Under the pieces are notes generated by a model. That model did not search any database. It saw nothing but the letters and a program-made list of their open reading frames with translations, and had not been told where the DNA came from. A stretch of DNA of 64,000 bases from contig NZ_JBNFZM010000007.1 of the NCBI RefSeq assembly GCF_051195235.1, positions 136,323 through 200,322 of the forward strand, in the 5' to 3' direction. This DNA comes from Tateyamaria sp947503385 (GTDB taxonomy: Bacteria; Pseudomonadota; Alphaproteobacteria; Rhodobacterales; Rhodobacteraceae). Made by a program: the position numbers and the translations under genes. Positions 28,750 through 36,972 of this stretch are shown piece by piece (position 1 is the stretch's first letter; each line of letters starts with the position of its first letter).

Positions 28750-29085
28750 ATTGAAGCTACGTCAGTTGTGGGGAAGTGCAGGCTTCTGTTGCCAGGTGCC
28801 TGCGAACCCCGCCTCACGCGGCTAGGCGAGAGGGCTTAAAGTCGGTTCGACTCGAACTGCTTACGCAGCCAGAGCAACCGGAGCACGATTGTCGTTTGCA
28901 ATTGTACTGTTTTCGCCGGTAACGGTGGCAGACAGCCGAGACAAAGCTAACCCCTTTAGACGTCCGTCGATCCTGTTTCGGCCCCATGATCCTTCAAACG
29001 AAAGGATGTTTGGTGGAGCCGCCGGGTACCGCCCCCGGGTCCGATCCGTTTATTACGAGCGCGTTTATGTCCATAGTTCCGAAGA
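28750..29085 (-). ncRNA. ssrA: tmRNA (two-piece, circularly permuted)
   Basis: On the minus strand the acceptor piece comes first. It ends CGGCTCC-ACCA (29021-29011), preceded by a T-arm with stem CCGGG/CCCGG and a loop GGCGGTA that lacks the usual TTC. A short spacer with hairpin ATCCTT/AAGGAT follows. The coding piece begins GGGGCCG at 28985; GGGGCCG and CGGCTCC pair over 7 bp including G3-U70, the alanine identity pair. The tag frame (28899-28861) reads ANDNRAPVALAA then TAA. tmRNA rescues stalled ribosomes and tags the products for proteolysis. The two outer ends are estimates; the internal ends are well defined. Confidence 0.95.
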
Positions 29086-29093
29086 ACAGTTGA

Positions 29094-29122
29094 TATGTAG
29101 GCCAGCGGTGCACGGTTTGCAA
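29094..29122 (-). promoter_or_regulatory. Possible ssrA promoter
   Basis: On the minus strand TTGCAA (29122-29117) and TACATA (29099-29094) stand 17 bases apart, just ahead of the presumed 5' end of the acceptor piece. The -35 box matches the consensus at 4 of 6 positions, the -10 box only weakly, as is common in alphaproteobacteria. Confidence 0.4.
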
Positions 29123-29129
29123 TCTGTGG

Positions 29130-29168
29130 GAGCCTCCGGCGGGGATTTTTTTGGGACAGAGACGGGTG
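29130..29168. repeat. Roseobacter-type dispersed repeat, copy C
   Basis: GCCTCCGGCGGGGA, a run of T residues, then GGGACAGAGACGGG. The second half matches the copies near 1474 and 36895; the hairpin half is degenerate. It lies just upstream of the tmRNA promoter and downstream of the DUF4345 gene. Confidence 0.55.
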
Positions 29169-29219
29169 GAGTGTCGGTTTAAGGCGGTGGCGTTATGCGT
29201 TGATTTTACGATATTTTAG

Positions 29220-29576
29220 TCAAAGGTTGATCGCTAGGGCCATGGCGGCAACCGCAACCTCGGAGCCAAAGAAAATCCACTTTAGCCGGGTTTGACCGTC
29301 GAGCATCAGCGACGTGGCACGGCCCACAGCACCTCCTGCCCAGATGAAACCGATCATGGCGTAGGCGGCGGGCGTGTCGAGCCACAGCGCCCCAAGACCC
29401 GCAATGACGAACAGTGCACCGGATGCAGCGCGCACTTCGGACCGGCCCATCGTCGAGCCGCCGTCGCGCAGATCAACCGTTTCCATTGTGTAGCGCGGGG
29501 CGAGCCAACCCAAAGCCCCAAAGATGATCGACACCCCCGCGAGGGCATAGTTAAGAAATGAGATCAGTTCCATCAT
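29220..29576 (-). CDS. DUF4345-like membrane protein, paralogue 1
   Basis: 118 residues with four hydrophobic segments. Its order of motifs (LAPRYTMETVDL, TMGRSEVRAASGALFVIAG, ALWLDTPAAYAMIGFIWAGGAVGRA) is shared with the next gene upstream, so the two arose by tandem duplication. DUF4345 proteins are small inner-membrane proteins of unknown role. Start at either of two adjacent ATGs (29576 or 29573). Confidence 0.7.
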   Translation of the reverse strand: MMELISFLNYALAGVSIIFGALGWLAPRYTMETVDLRDGGSTMGRSEVRAASGALFVIAGLGALWLDTPAAYAMIGFIWAGGAVGRATSLMLDGQTRLKWIFFGSEVAVAAMALAINL

Positions 29577-29627
29577 GTGGGATCCTTGGCCTGTTTCAGG
29601 ACCCCAACGCGGCAGGCGCGTTTTGGT

Positions 29628-29978
29628 TCACAAATTGGCAGACAGGAACCATGCGGCGAGGGCTGCCTCGATCCCGCCAAAGATCAGGACCTTGCGCACG
29701 GGTGGGGCATCGAGGATCAGCGACAGTGCCCGCCCCAACGCCGCCCCCGCAAAGGCAAAGCCGATCATACCATAGGTCAGCGGATGGTCGAGCCAGAGCG
29801 CAGCCGCGCCCGCCACAACAAACAGCCCGCCCACGCTGGCGCGCATTTCGCTTAGGCCCATGGTGCTGGTTGTGGGGGCCAGATCAAGCGCCGCCGCCGT
29901 ATAGCGCGGGGCCAGAAAACCAAAGAGCCCGAAGGCAATGGTGAGCAGGCAGGCCAGTAGGTTCAGAATGTCCGTCAT
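29628..29978 (-). CDS. DUF4345-like membrane protein, paralogue 2
   Basis: 116 residues, four hydrophobic segments. LAPRYTAAALDL, TMGLSEMRASVGGLFVVAG and ALWLDHPLTYGMIGF mirror the neighbouring gene nearly residue for residue in these blocks. ATG 29978 aligns its start with that of the paralogue; another ATG at 29987 is possible. Probably co-transcribed with paralogue 1 (51-base gap). Confidence 0.7.
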   Translation of the reverse strand: MTDILNLLACLLTIAFGLFGFLAPRYTAAALDLAPTTSTMGLSEMRASVGGLFVVAGAAALWLDHPLTYGMIGFAFAGAALGRALSLILDAPPVRKVLIFGGIEAALAAWFLSANL

Positions 29979-30023
29979 TCGTCGCACGTAGCCCGGTCGC
30001 CCGGGCCCGACAAGTGGCGTGTC

Positions 30024-30716
30024 TCACCAGGTCGAGCGGATGGGCGTGTTGAAGCGGGCCTCAAGGTCGGCGTTGAAAGCGGCCAGATCGCGTGACGTGT
30101 CCAGATCGTCCACCCGCTTGATGTCGATGCTCACGTGGCGGCGGCCCTTTTTACGACCGATGAAGGTGTAAAAGCTGTCGTGGCGCGCGGTCTGGAATTT
30201 GCCCAAGCCGTCGATGCGCACCAACATGATGGGGATGTCAGGATTGGACTGGACCACATCAAAGGCACCGGAATAATGCGGTTCGACGATTTCTTCGGGC
30301 TGGCGGCGTGTTTTGCCCGCAGGAAAGAGCAGCACGGCGTTGCCCCTGTGCAGGACCTTGCTGACAACACCAAGGCTGAACGCCTTGCGTTCGGCGCGCT
30401 TTTCCTTTGGCCATTCGCGTGGCGAACTGACCGGAATGGCCGAAATCACGAACATCGGGAACCATTGCAGCCAATTGTAGTATTCGTTGTAATGCACGAC
30501 CGTGCGCACCCGCGTGGTCGTATACAGAATGGCCGCAATGATCGGCCCGTCATGGCGGCTCACATGTGTCGCAAGGATCAATGCGCCCGGGTGATCCTGA
30601 AGCAGGTGTTTGCCCGAGCAACTGACATTGTAAAACAGGGAATAGTAGCTGCGCACCACGATGAAAAAGAAGTGGCGGGTCCAGCGGCCCAGCGTGGAAT
30701 CGATAAAGCGCATCAT
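30024..30716 (-). CDS. Lysophospholipid acyltransferase (PlsC-like)
   Basis: 230 residues. The HX4D acyltransferase motif is in LATHVSRHDGPII; LLFPAGKTRR is the glycerophosphate-binding block. A hydrophobic N-terminal segment (HFFFIVVRSYYSLFYNV) suggests attachment to the inner membrane. Such enzymes acylate lysophosphatidic acid or related lysolipids, here with unknown preference. It stands apart from its neighbours. Confidence 0.82.
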   Translation of the reverse strand: MMRFIDSTLGRWTRHFFFIVVRSYYSLFYNVSCSGKHLLQDHPGALILATHVSRHDGPIIAAILYTTTRVRTVVHYNEYYNWLQWFPMFVISAIPVSSPREWPKEKRAERKAFSLGVVSKVLHRGNAVLLFPAGKTRRQPEEIVEPHYSGAFDVVQSNPDIPIMLVRIDGLGKFQTARHDSFYTFIGRKKGRRHVSIDIKRVDDLDTSRDLAAFNADLEARFNTPIRSTW

Positions 30717-30800
30717 ATACGGGACGTTCCGGTTCGCATTAACAGACGCTCTCGCGCGTCACTGAACCACAGGTTAGCCATTGCACGGTTCTACGCCAGT

Positions 30801-31454
30801 TCAAAGTGCTGTCCAAAGCCCAAGAACACCAACCCCGATAAGGCTGACAGCCCAGACCGTTTCGAGGTCGAACCAGCCCTTTTTGAGGAATTGCAGGCCA
30901 AACCACCGGTGAACGGCATAGGCCAGTGCGCCGCCTGATCCGATCATGGCAGCGGTGTGCAGGACCGCCACGCCAAGCGCGAGCGCGGTTGTGGCCATAA
31001 GCGCGGAGGCGGCGCGGTGGCCTGCGTCCAGTTCTTCGATCGCACAAAGGCCAAGATAGATGGGCACCAGCATCAGCGCCGCCCCATGCGCCAGCGCCAC
31101 GAGGAACGACCACAGGGTGAGCTTGTGTGGCGGAATTCGTGCAAGAAACCGTGGGTGGCGGCGGGTGATGACCAGATAAAGACCCATCCCGATGACAATC
31201 AGACCGGCCCCGATGCGGATTTCCCGCTGATAGTCGATCAGGATCGCCATCATGGAGAAGGGCAGCAGGATGCCCAGCATCGCCGCGAAATGGCCAAGGC
31301 TAAGCGCCCCGAGCGCAGGCCAAAGGGCGCTTCGACGACGCTCGAACAGAGCGGAGGAGACCGCGAGCGGCCAGCCCATTCCGGGATTGAGTCCGTGATA
31401 CAGACCCGAAAGGACGACGGCGAGCCACAGGCCCGCCGCCCCTGTCAGTTCCAC
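30801..31454 (-). CDS. Histidine-containing multi-pass membrane protein
   Basis: 217 residues with six or seven hydrophobic segments. Histidines sit inside or next to several of them (SGLYHGLNPGMGWPLAV, LSLGHFAAMLG, LVALAHGAALML, VAVLHTAAMIG), a layout resembling metal-permease families such as HupE/UreJ and NicO, but I cannot match the exact signature. Its stop lies 12 bases from the mtoX stop region on the same strand, so it may be co-transcribed downstream or be a separate gene. Substrate unknown. Confidence 0.6.
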   Translation of the reverse strand: MELTGAAGLWLAVVLSGLYHGLNPGMGWPLAVSSALFERRRSALWPALGALSLGHFAAMLGILLPFSMMAILIDYQREIRIGAGLIVIGMGLYLVITRRHPRFLARIPPHKLTLWSFLVALAHGAALMLVPIYLGLCAIEELDAGHRAASALMATTALALGVAVLHTAAMIGSGGALAYAVHRWFGLQFLKKGWFDLETVWAVSLIGVGVLGLWTAL

Positions 31455-31465
31455 GTCACGCCCAT

Positions 31466-32866
31466 CTAGACGGACGGATAGCAGAAACTGTCCGTCGAAC
31501 AGTCGCCGCCCTCAAGCCGTATCTGGTGACTGCGATAGCCTTCTGGGAACTTCGTCCAGAAGTCCTTGTCCAACGTCAGGCCACCGTTCTCGCCGACATG
31601 CGCCATGACCATCGCGGCGCCACGCTCGCCGGGATAGAACTGGTCGTCCCATGTGGAATAGAGCGAGTTGGTCCAGTAGACCCGTTTGCCGTCGCGGCTG
31701 ATCTCGACCATCTGGGGCCCATAGCCAAAATCCTCGCCGTTGGGATGCTTGGTCTTGGCGACGATGCCGCCGATCTCGACCTTGCCCGCCAGCACCGGGT
31801 TCATCGGGTCGGACACATCGTATTGATGCATCTCGCCCAGACCCCAGCACGCGACATAGAGGTACTTGTCATCAAGGCTCAGGTCGATATCCGTGACCAG
31901 CGGCGGCACCGCACCAAACCCTTTGAGCAGGTCGGGCAGGTCGTCGGCATCGGCGGGCACGGGGTCGATGGTGATGGTCTTTTTCGCCTGCCATTCGCCA
32001 TTCTCATCCCGCCACCAGGTAAAGATTGCGCCTTGCAGATTGGTGGTGTCGACCACCACACCGCAGAAGCCATATTCCTTGACCGGGTCGTGGGCGGGCC
32101 GGATTTCCAGTGCCATCTGGTGGTTTTCACCCAGATCGATGGATTTGGTTACCTTGCGCCCACGCAGATCCCAGAAGTGGATCGTGTGGCCGTATTTGTT
32201 CGACAACAGATCCTCGGGCACCACGCCGTTCTCGAATTGCGGCGGCAGGCCCCATTCGCTGCTGACCATGTAGTCGCGCGGCAGGTTCCACCAGAAATCA
32301 TAGTGCTTGTCCTGAATGCCCCGGTCCATCTCATAGCGGCCAAGGATTTCAAAGGTCTCGCAATCCATGATGAAGATGCCCGGAGGGCCGTCGGTGCCAT
32401 CTTCACCACCGCCACCAAGGGTCGAAACATAGATGCCTTCGGGGCCGCAATGGATCGTGTGGGGACGGGAATAACCCGTTTTGGCAAAGAGCTCTTCGGG
32501 TTCGATCACCTTGTGGACCTTGGCCTTGAGCGGTTCCTTGACGTCGATGATGTAGATGCGGGACGACCGGATGCCGGGAATGATCAGGTAGCGGCGTTCG
32601 AAAAACGCGTGCCCCGTCAGCGGCGACAGTGCCGAGGAACAGGCATTCCAGCCGAAATGGTGAAACTCGTCGCCAAGGTTGTCGACATAAAGTTCGTGCA
32701 CGATCTGACTGTAGGTGCTGCTTTCGGGGTCCACGTCCACAACAGCCAATCCATCGGGTTTCGTGCCGTCCGGGCTGAGCATCAGCGTAAACGCCAGTTT
32801 CTCGACCGGAGCGTTGATTGCGTCTTTGGGCGAGGGGTAAAATGTCGGATCAGGTCTTAAATTCAT
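31466..32866 (-). CDS. mtoX: SBP56-family protein, probable methanethiol oxidase
   Basis: 466 residues, the length of selenium-binding protein 56 homologues. Key stretches: YVDNLGDEFHHFGWNACSSAL with the conserved cysteine, YSRPHTIHCGPEGIY, GIQDKHYDFWWNLPRDYMVSSEWG and GYRSHQIRLEGGDCSTDSFCYP at the end. Bacterial members oxidise methanethiol to formaldehyde, sulfide and peroxide; MtoX has been studied in marine bacteria that degrade DMSP. AGGGAGGACG before ATG 32866 fixes the start. The enzyme is copper-dependent and usually periplasmic, but I see no clear signal peptide here, so activity and location need testing. Lies near dmdA, whose pathway releases methanethiol. Confidence 0.82.
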   Translation of the reverse strand: MNLRPDPTFYPSPKDAINAPVEKLAFTLMLSPDGTKPDGLAVVDVDPESSTYSQIVHELYVDNLGDEFHHFGWNACSSALSPLTGHAFFERRYLIIPGIRSSRIYIIDVKEPLKAKVHKVIEPEELFAKTGYSRPHTIHCGPEGIYVSTLGGGGEDGTDGPPGIFIMDCETFEILGRYEMDRGIQDKHYDFWWNLPRDYMVSSEWGLPPQFENGVVPEDLLSNKYGHTIHFWDLRGRKVTKSIDLGENHQMALEIRPAHDPVKEYGFCGVVVDTTNLQGAIFTWWRDENGEWQAKKTITIDPVPADADDLPDLLKGFGAVPPLVTDIDLSLDDKYLYVACWGLGEMHQYDVSDPMNPVLAGKVEIGGIVAKTKHPNGEDFGYGPQMVEISRDGKRVYWTNSLYSTWDDQFYPGERGAAMVMAHVGENGGLTLDKDFWTKFPEGYRSHQIRLEGGDCSTDSFCYPSV

Positions 32867-32933
32867 AACGTCCTCCCTGACGTGTGGTCTGAATGCGATG
32901 CCCGGCCCCATGCGGTTATTGTTCTGTCAGGGA

Positions 32934-33689
32934 TCAGGCGGATGTTTGCTCCTTTGACGTGGCCTTTTGCGCCCGCGCGGTGACGACAGAATGCGCCAGC
33001 TCGCGGGTATAGGCTTCTAGTTTTATGAGGGTTGCGTCGGTCTTGGCGGCGTCCTGCGCTTCAACCGCGTCGGCAATGTCGGTGTGCAGCGCCACGATCG
33101 CCTCGCGCGACCGCGCGGTGAAGGTGATCATGTTCATCAGGGGCTGCATCGCCTCGACCGCGCCCGCCAACTGGTAGCTGAGCACCTTGTTGCCCGCACC
33201 ATCCACCAACGCCCGGTGAAAGGTCACGTCCGACGCGCAGAACGCCTCGTCCGTCAGGCCCGGCTGGCACTGGCGATGGATTTCGGCCCGCATCGTAGCC
33301 AGATGATCCGGTGTGCGGCGCTGCGCGGCCAGTGGCGCACAGGCGCGTTCCAGCGCATAGCGCGCCTCGCAGGCCACATCAAAACTCACCGCATTCATGC
33401 TGAGCAACAGAGATGCCGTGGTCACTTGCTGGTCATAAGCGTCCTCGAATCGCAGGCGATTCACAAAAGCGCCACCCGTGGCGCCGCGCTGTGTCCGGAT
33501 CAGCGATTGCGCCGCCAGCCGCTTGAGCGCCTCGCGGACCGTGGGCCGCGATACTTCAAAATGATCTGCCAGTTCCGCCTCTGACGGCAGGCGCTGATCC
33601 ACGATCAACTGACCACCCACAATCTCTGCGCGGATCGCCTCGGCGATCTGGGCGGAGAGGTCCTTGGTGCTGTCGGGGTCAATTTTCAT
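32934..33689 (-). CDS. GntR-family (FCD) transcriptional regulator
   Basis: 251 residues. An N-terminal winged helix-turn-helix (LPSEAELADHFEVSRPTVREALKRLAAQSL, about residues 34-65) is joined to a helical FCD ligand domain (about 95-235, with metal-binding type residues in DVTFHRALVDGAGN). FCD regulators sense small organic acids. It faces the DUF2182-dmdA run across a 90-base gap and precedes mtoX on its own strand by 67 bases, so either or both may be its targets. Two operator-like sites lie right at its start. Confidence 0.85.
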   Translation of the reverse strand: MKIDPDSTKDLSAQIAEAIRAEIVGGQLIVDQRLPSEAELADHFEVSRPTVREALKRLAAQSLIRTQRGATGGAFVNRLRFEDAYDQQVTTASLLLSMNAVSFDVACEARYALERACAPLAAQRRTPDHLATMRAEIHRQCQPGLTDEAFCASDVTFHRALVDGAGNKVLSYQLAGAVEAMQPLMNMITFTARSREAIVALHTDIADAVEAQDAAKTDATLIKLEAYTRELAHSVVTARAQKATSKEQTSA

Positions 33690-33690
33690 T

Positions 33691-33714
33691 TGTCTTACAT
33701 TTTAATGTCTGACA
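33691..33714. promoter_or_regulatory. Tandem operator-like sites for the GntR regulator
   Basis: TGTCTTACA (33691-33699) and TGTCTGACA (33706-33714), centres 15 bp apart, are both palindromes of the TGTnnnACA form bound by FadR-type GntR proteins. They begin one base upstream of the gntR ATG and are 65 bases from the divergent gene, consistent with autoregulation and control of both sides. Confidence 0.6.
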
Positions 33715-33778
33715 TTTAATCTGCCAAGAGAAATGTGCTCAGGGTTGAGTCGCGCTGTTTGGGCTTTAGGGAGGTCTC

Positions 33779-34567
33779 ATGCCGCATCTGATCCGCTCCA
33801 CGCTGTGGCTGGGGTTCTTCGGGGCCATTCTTGCGTCTTGGTGGGTCATGTTTTCCATGTCTGTGAACATGGATGTCGACCTGTTGGGACGCCCCGGTGA
33901 GATGGGCGCGCGCATGGCCGCGATGGACCCGCGGATGCCGATGTATATGCCGATGGCGCATTTTGGCCCGCTCTTTACGATGTGGGCGATCATGATGGCG
34001 GCCATGATGCTGCCGACACTGGTGCCGACCTTGCGCAGTTATGAGGACCTGATGGTCAGTGCGGACGGCACGCGCACCGGGTGGTTGGGTGTCGTGCTGG
34101 GCTATTTCGTTGTGTGGGTGGCGTTCGCTGCGATTATCGCGGGCGTGCAATTGGCGCTGCTGTATGGCGGGGTGATCGACATGCTGGGCATTTCCAAGAC
34201 AACCACCTTCGCGGGACTATTGCTGCTTGCGGTGGGGGCGTTCCAGTTTACCCGCGCCAAAGAGGTCTGCCACGGCGTTTGCCACAGCCCGATGATGTAT
34301 TTCCTGGGCCATTGGCGCACCGGGTTTCGGGGCGGTGTGCGCATGGGGCTGGGTCTGGGCGCGTTTTGCGTGGGCTGCTGCTGGGGGTTCATGGCGCTTG
34401 GCTTTGTCGGCGGGGTAATGAGCCTGCTTTGGATGGGCCTTGCCACGTTGTTTATGGTCATCGAAAAACTGCCCCAGATCGGGCATTTTGTGACCAAACC
34501 GATGGGGGTCGTGCTGACCCTTGCGGGGTTGGCCGTTCTGGCCTGGCCCTATGCGATAGGAGGATAA
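33779..34567 (+). CDS. DUF2182 integral membrane protein
   Basis: 262 residues with about six hydrophobic segments. The family's metal-type motif is KEVCHGVCHSPMMYFL; the N-terminal half is rich in methionine and AM pairs (MWAIMMAAMMLPTLVPTL). DUF2182 proteins are predicted metal-binding membrane proteins with no firm function, usually paired with a DUF1326 gene, as here. GGGAGG before ATG 33779 supports the start. First gene of a run that ends with dmdA. Confidence 0.85.
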   Translation: MPHLIRSTLWLGFFGAILASWWVMFSMSVNMDVDLLGRPGEMGARMAAMDPRMPMYMPMAHFGPLFTMWAIMMAAMMLPTLVPTLRSYEDLMVSADGTRTGWLGVVLGYFVVWVAFAAIIAGVQLALLYGGVIDMLGISKTTTFAGLLLLAVGAFQFTRAKEVCHGVCHSPMMYFLGHWRTGFRGGVRMGLGLGAFCVGCCWGFMALGFVGGVMSLLWMGLATLFMVIEKLPQIGHFVTKPMGVVLTLAGLAVLAWPYAIGG

Positions 34568-34568
34568 G

Positions 34569-35276
34569 ATGGCGGTGAAAAAACGACCCGATGCGGACAA
34601 GCTCCCCATCAGCCAACGGATCGACAGCCGGATGCCCAACCCGGGGCGGCGCCAGATGCGTCCGACCGAATGGGCGATCAAGGGCGAGCTTTTTCTGAAT
34701 TGCTCCTGCGAGGTGTTCTGCCCCTGCGTGGTAAGCCTTGGTGCGCACCCGCCAACCGAAGGGCATTGCTATGCGTGGATGGCCATCGCCATCGACGAAG
34801 GCCATTTCGAAGGCGAGGACCTGAGCGGCCTGAACGTGGGTCTCATGGTCGAAATTCCGGGTCGCATGGGCGAGGGCGGCTGGAAGGTCGCGGCTTATGT
34901 GGACGAACGCGCCAGCGGCAAGGCCTATAACGGCATCCTGCAGATTTTCTCGGGTGCGGCGGGCGGCACGACGGGTCTGTTTACCATGCTGGTCAGTGAC
35001 ATCCGCGGGGCGGAGCGTGAAAAGGTCGAGATCGTGCGCGAAGGCAAGAAGCGGGGCCTCTATATCGGGCGCAAAATTCAGGGCGAGATCGAGATGATCG
35101 ACGGCAAATCGCCCGACCACCCGGTGATGATCAGCAATTCCAAATACTGGATGGGTCCCGACATTATCGCCGCGCGCGGCGTGAAATCCAAAGTGCGTGA
35201 CTACGGTCGTATCTGGGACTTTGGCGGCAAATCGGCCGAGATCTGCCCGATCGACTGGAAAGGCCCCAAACCATGA
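34569..35276 (+). CDS. DUF1326 domain protein
   Basis: 235 residues. The conserved cysteine cluster NCSCEVFCPCVVS lies near residue 45, followed by a beta-rich domain (GHCYAWMAIAIDEGHFEG, then GLFTMLVSDIRGAERE). It has no signal peptide. DUF1326 is of unknown function and travels with DUF2182. GGAGGATAAG gives an excellent ribosome site for ATG 34569, one base after the previous stop. Its stop overlaps the DinB start (ATGA). Confidence 0.85.
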   Translation: MAVKKRPDADKLPISQRIDSRMPNPGRRQMRPTEWAIKGELFLNCSCEVFCPCVVSLGAHPPTEGHCYAWMAIAIDEGHFEGEDLSGLNVGLMVEIPGRMGEGGWKVAAYVDERASGKAYNGILQIFSGAAGGTTGLFTMLVSDIRGAEREKVEIVREGKKRGLYIGRKIQGEIEMIDGKSPDHPVMISNSKYWMGPDIIAARGVKSKVRDYGRIWDFGGKSAEICPIDWKGPKP

Positions 35277-35782
35277 TCGACGCGGGTTATGTACGTACCA
35301 TGGCCCGTTACAACGCCTGGCAGAACCAACAACTGATGGAAATGCTAGCAGGTGTGCCGGACGACATATTGCGCAAGGATCGCGGGGCTTTCTTTGGGTC
35401 CATCATGGAGACGCTGAACCACATCCTGTGGGCCGATTTTATGTGGATGAGCCGATTTGACGCGGGATTTCCCGCGCCAGAGGTGCCCGCCGAACAGCAC
35501 AAAGAATTCACACCCACGTTCGCCGTGTGGAGCGCCGAACGCTTCCGCATGGATGGGGCCATCCGGCTCTGGGCGGATGCGCTGGACACTGTTGCGCTCA
35601 AGGGGGAATTGTCTTGGTACTCCGGGATGATGAAAAAGGACTTTCGCGCGCCTTTCGAAAGCTGCGTGATGCATTTGTTTACGCACCAGACCCATCATCG
35701 GGGTCAGTTGCACGCCATGATGACCGCTGCGGGCCTGACCGCGCCGGTCAGTGATATCATCTTTATGCCAGAGGACGACTGA
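35273..35782 (+). CDS. DinB-family metalloprotein
   Basis: 169 residues forming a four-helix bundle. The metal triad is likely His50 (ETLNHILWAD), His138 and His142 (LFTHQTHHRGQ). DinB/YfiT proteins often are thiol-dependent transferases or hydrolases; members are hard to assign by sequence. It is coupled both to DUF1326 (ATGA overlap) and to dmdA (TGATG overlap), so it is made together with the DMSP demethylase. Confidence 0.88.
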   Translation: MIDAGYVRTMARYNAWQNQQLMEMLAGVPDDILRKDRGAFFGSIMETLNHILWADFMWMSRFDAGFPAPEVPAEQHKEFTPTFAVWSAERFRMDGAIRLWADALDTVALKGELSWYSGMMKKDFRAPFESCVMHLFTHQTHHRGQLHAMMTAAGLTAPVSDIIFMPEDD

Positions 35783-36885
35783 TGGCCGTCATATCCCCAT
35801 CGCGCCGCCTGCGCCGCACACCGTTTTCCGAAGGGGTCGAGGCCGCGGGCGTCAAAGCCTACACCGTCTACAACCGGATGCTGCTGCCCACGGTGTTTGA
35901 AAGCGTCGAGGCCGACTATCGCCACCTGAAGGACCATGTGCAGGTCTGGGACGTCTCGGTGGAGCGGCAGGTTGAACTGCGCGGCCCGGATGCGGGCCGC
36001 CTGATGCAAATGCTGACCCCGCGCGATCTGCGCCGGATGTTGCCGGGGCAGTGCTATTACGTGCCCATCGTGGATGAGACCGGCGGGATGCTGAACGACC
36101 CCGTGGCGGTCAAGCTGAGCGAAGACCGTTGGTGGATCTCCATTGCGGATTCGGATTTGCTGCTGTGGGTCAAGGGGATCGCCAATGGCTACCGGCTGGA
36201 TGTGCTGGTGGACGAACCGGACGTGTCACCGCTGGCGGTACAGGGTCCCAAGGCCGATGCACTGATGGAACGGGTTTTTGGCGAGCGGGTGCGTGACATC
36301 CGGTTTTTCCGCTTTGACATGTTCCAGTATGAGGGCCTTGATCTGGCCATTGCGCGGTCGGGCTATTCCAAACAGGGCGGGTTCGAGATTTACCTGCCCG
36401 ACAGCGCCCTTGGCATGGCGCTCTGGAACGACCTTTTCACGGCTGGAGAGGACTTGGAGGTGCGCGCAGGCTGCCCCAATGGCATCGAACGGATCGAAGG
36501 CGGCCTGCTGAGTTACGGCAACGACATGACCGACGACAACACTCCGCATGAATGCGGGCTGGGCCGGTTCTGCGACACGCAGACCGCCATCGGCTGTATC
36601 GGGCGCGATGCGCTGTTGCGGGTGTCCAAGGAAGGGCCGGTGCAACAGATCCGTCCCATCGCAATCCACGGCGACGCGGTGCCGCCCTGCGACCGGGCGT
36701 GGCCCGTCTTCGGCAACGGCAAGCGGGTGGGGCAGGTGACAAGCGCCGCCTGGAGCCCGGATTTCGAGACCAACGTATCCATTGGCATGGTGCGCATGAC
36801 CCACTGGGATGCCGGAACGGCATTGGAGGTCGAGACGCCCGATGGTATGCGGGGCGCAACGGTTCAGGACGCCTTCTGGCTTTGA
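35782..36885 (+). CDS. dmdA: Dimethylsulfoniopropionate demethylase
   Basis: 367 residues. DmdA moves one methyl group of DMSP to tetrahydrofolate, giving methylmercaptopropionate and 5-methyl-THF. It is a GcvT-fold protein; SRRLRRTPFSEGVEAAGVK, NRMLLPTVFESV and RDLRRMLPGQCYYVPIVDE closely match the roseobacter (clade A) DmdA sequences I know, as do PLAVQGPKADALM and LLSYGNDMTDDNTPHECGL. This separates it from aminomethyltransferase proper. The ATG overlaps the DinB stop, so the run DUF2182-DUF1326-DinB-dmdA is likely one transcript. Followed by a hairpin and acuI. Confidence 0.93.
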   Translation: MAVISPSRRLRRTPFSEGVEAAGVKAYTVYNRMLLPTVFESVEADYRHLKDHVQVWDVSVERQVELRGPDAGRLMQMLTPRDLRRMLPGQCYYVPIVDETGGMLNDPVAVKLSEDRWWISIADSDLLLWVKGIANGYRLDVLVDEPDVSPLAVQGPKADALMERVFGERVRDIRFFRFDMFQYEGLDLAIARSGYSKQGGFEIYLPDSALGMALWNDLFTAGEDLEVRAGCPNGIERIEGGLLSYGNDMTDDNTPHECGLGRFCDTQTAIGCIGRDALLRVSKEGPVQQIRPIAIHGDAVPPCDRAWPVFGNGKRVGQVTSAAWSPDFETNVSIGMVRMTHWDAGTALEVETPDGMRGATVQDAFWL

Positions 36886-36894
36886 CGTGCGGGA

Positions 36895-36946
36895 CTGAGG
36901 GGCCAGCCCCTCAGACACCCCGGGATTTTTTTGGAACAGAGACGGG
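36895..36946 (+). terminator. Dispersed repeat copy B, possible terminator between dmdA and acuI
   Basis: CTGAGGGGC and GCCCCTCAG (36895-36903 and 36906-36914) form a perfect hairpin, followed by CCCCGGGATTTTTTTGG and ACAGAGACGGGG. The stem starts nine bases after the dmdA stop. Repeat copies A and C lie near 1474 and 29130. As a hairpin followed by seven T residues it could end or weaken transcription between dmdA and acuI. Confidence 0.6.
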
Positions 36947-36972
36947 GACATCCCCGCGACATGGAGAGCGAT

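Noticed and set aside
28889..29182. 97-residue + strand frame upstream of DUF4345
   Set aside because: It is the complement of the tmRNA gene; pairing and tag sequence explain the stretch.
35782..36885. Glycine cleavage T protein (aminomethyltransferase)
   Set aside because: The N-terminal and central motifs match DmdA closely, the gene precedes acuI and no gcvH/gcvP is adjacent.
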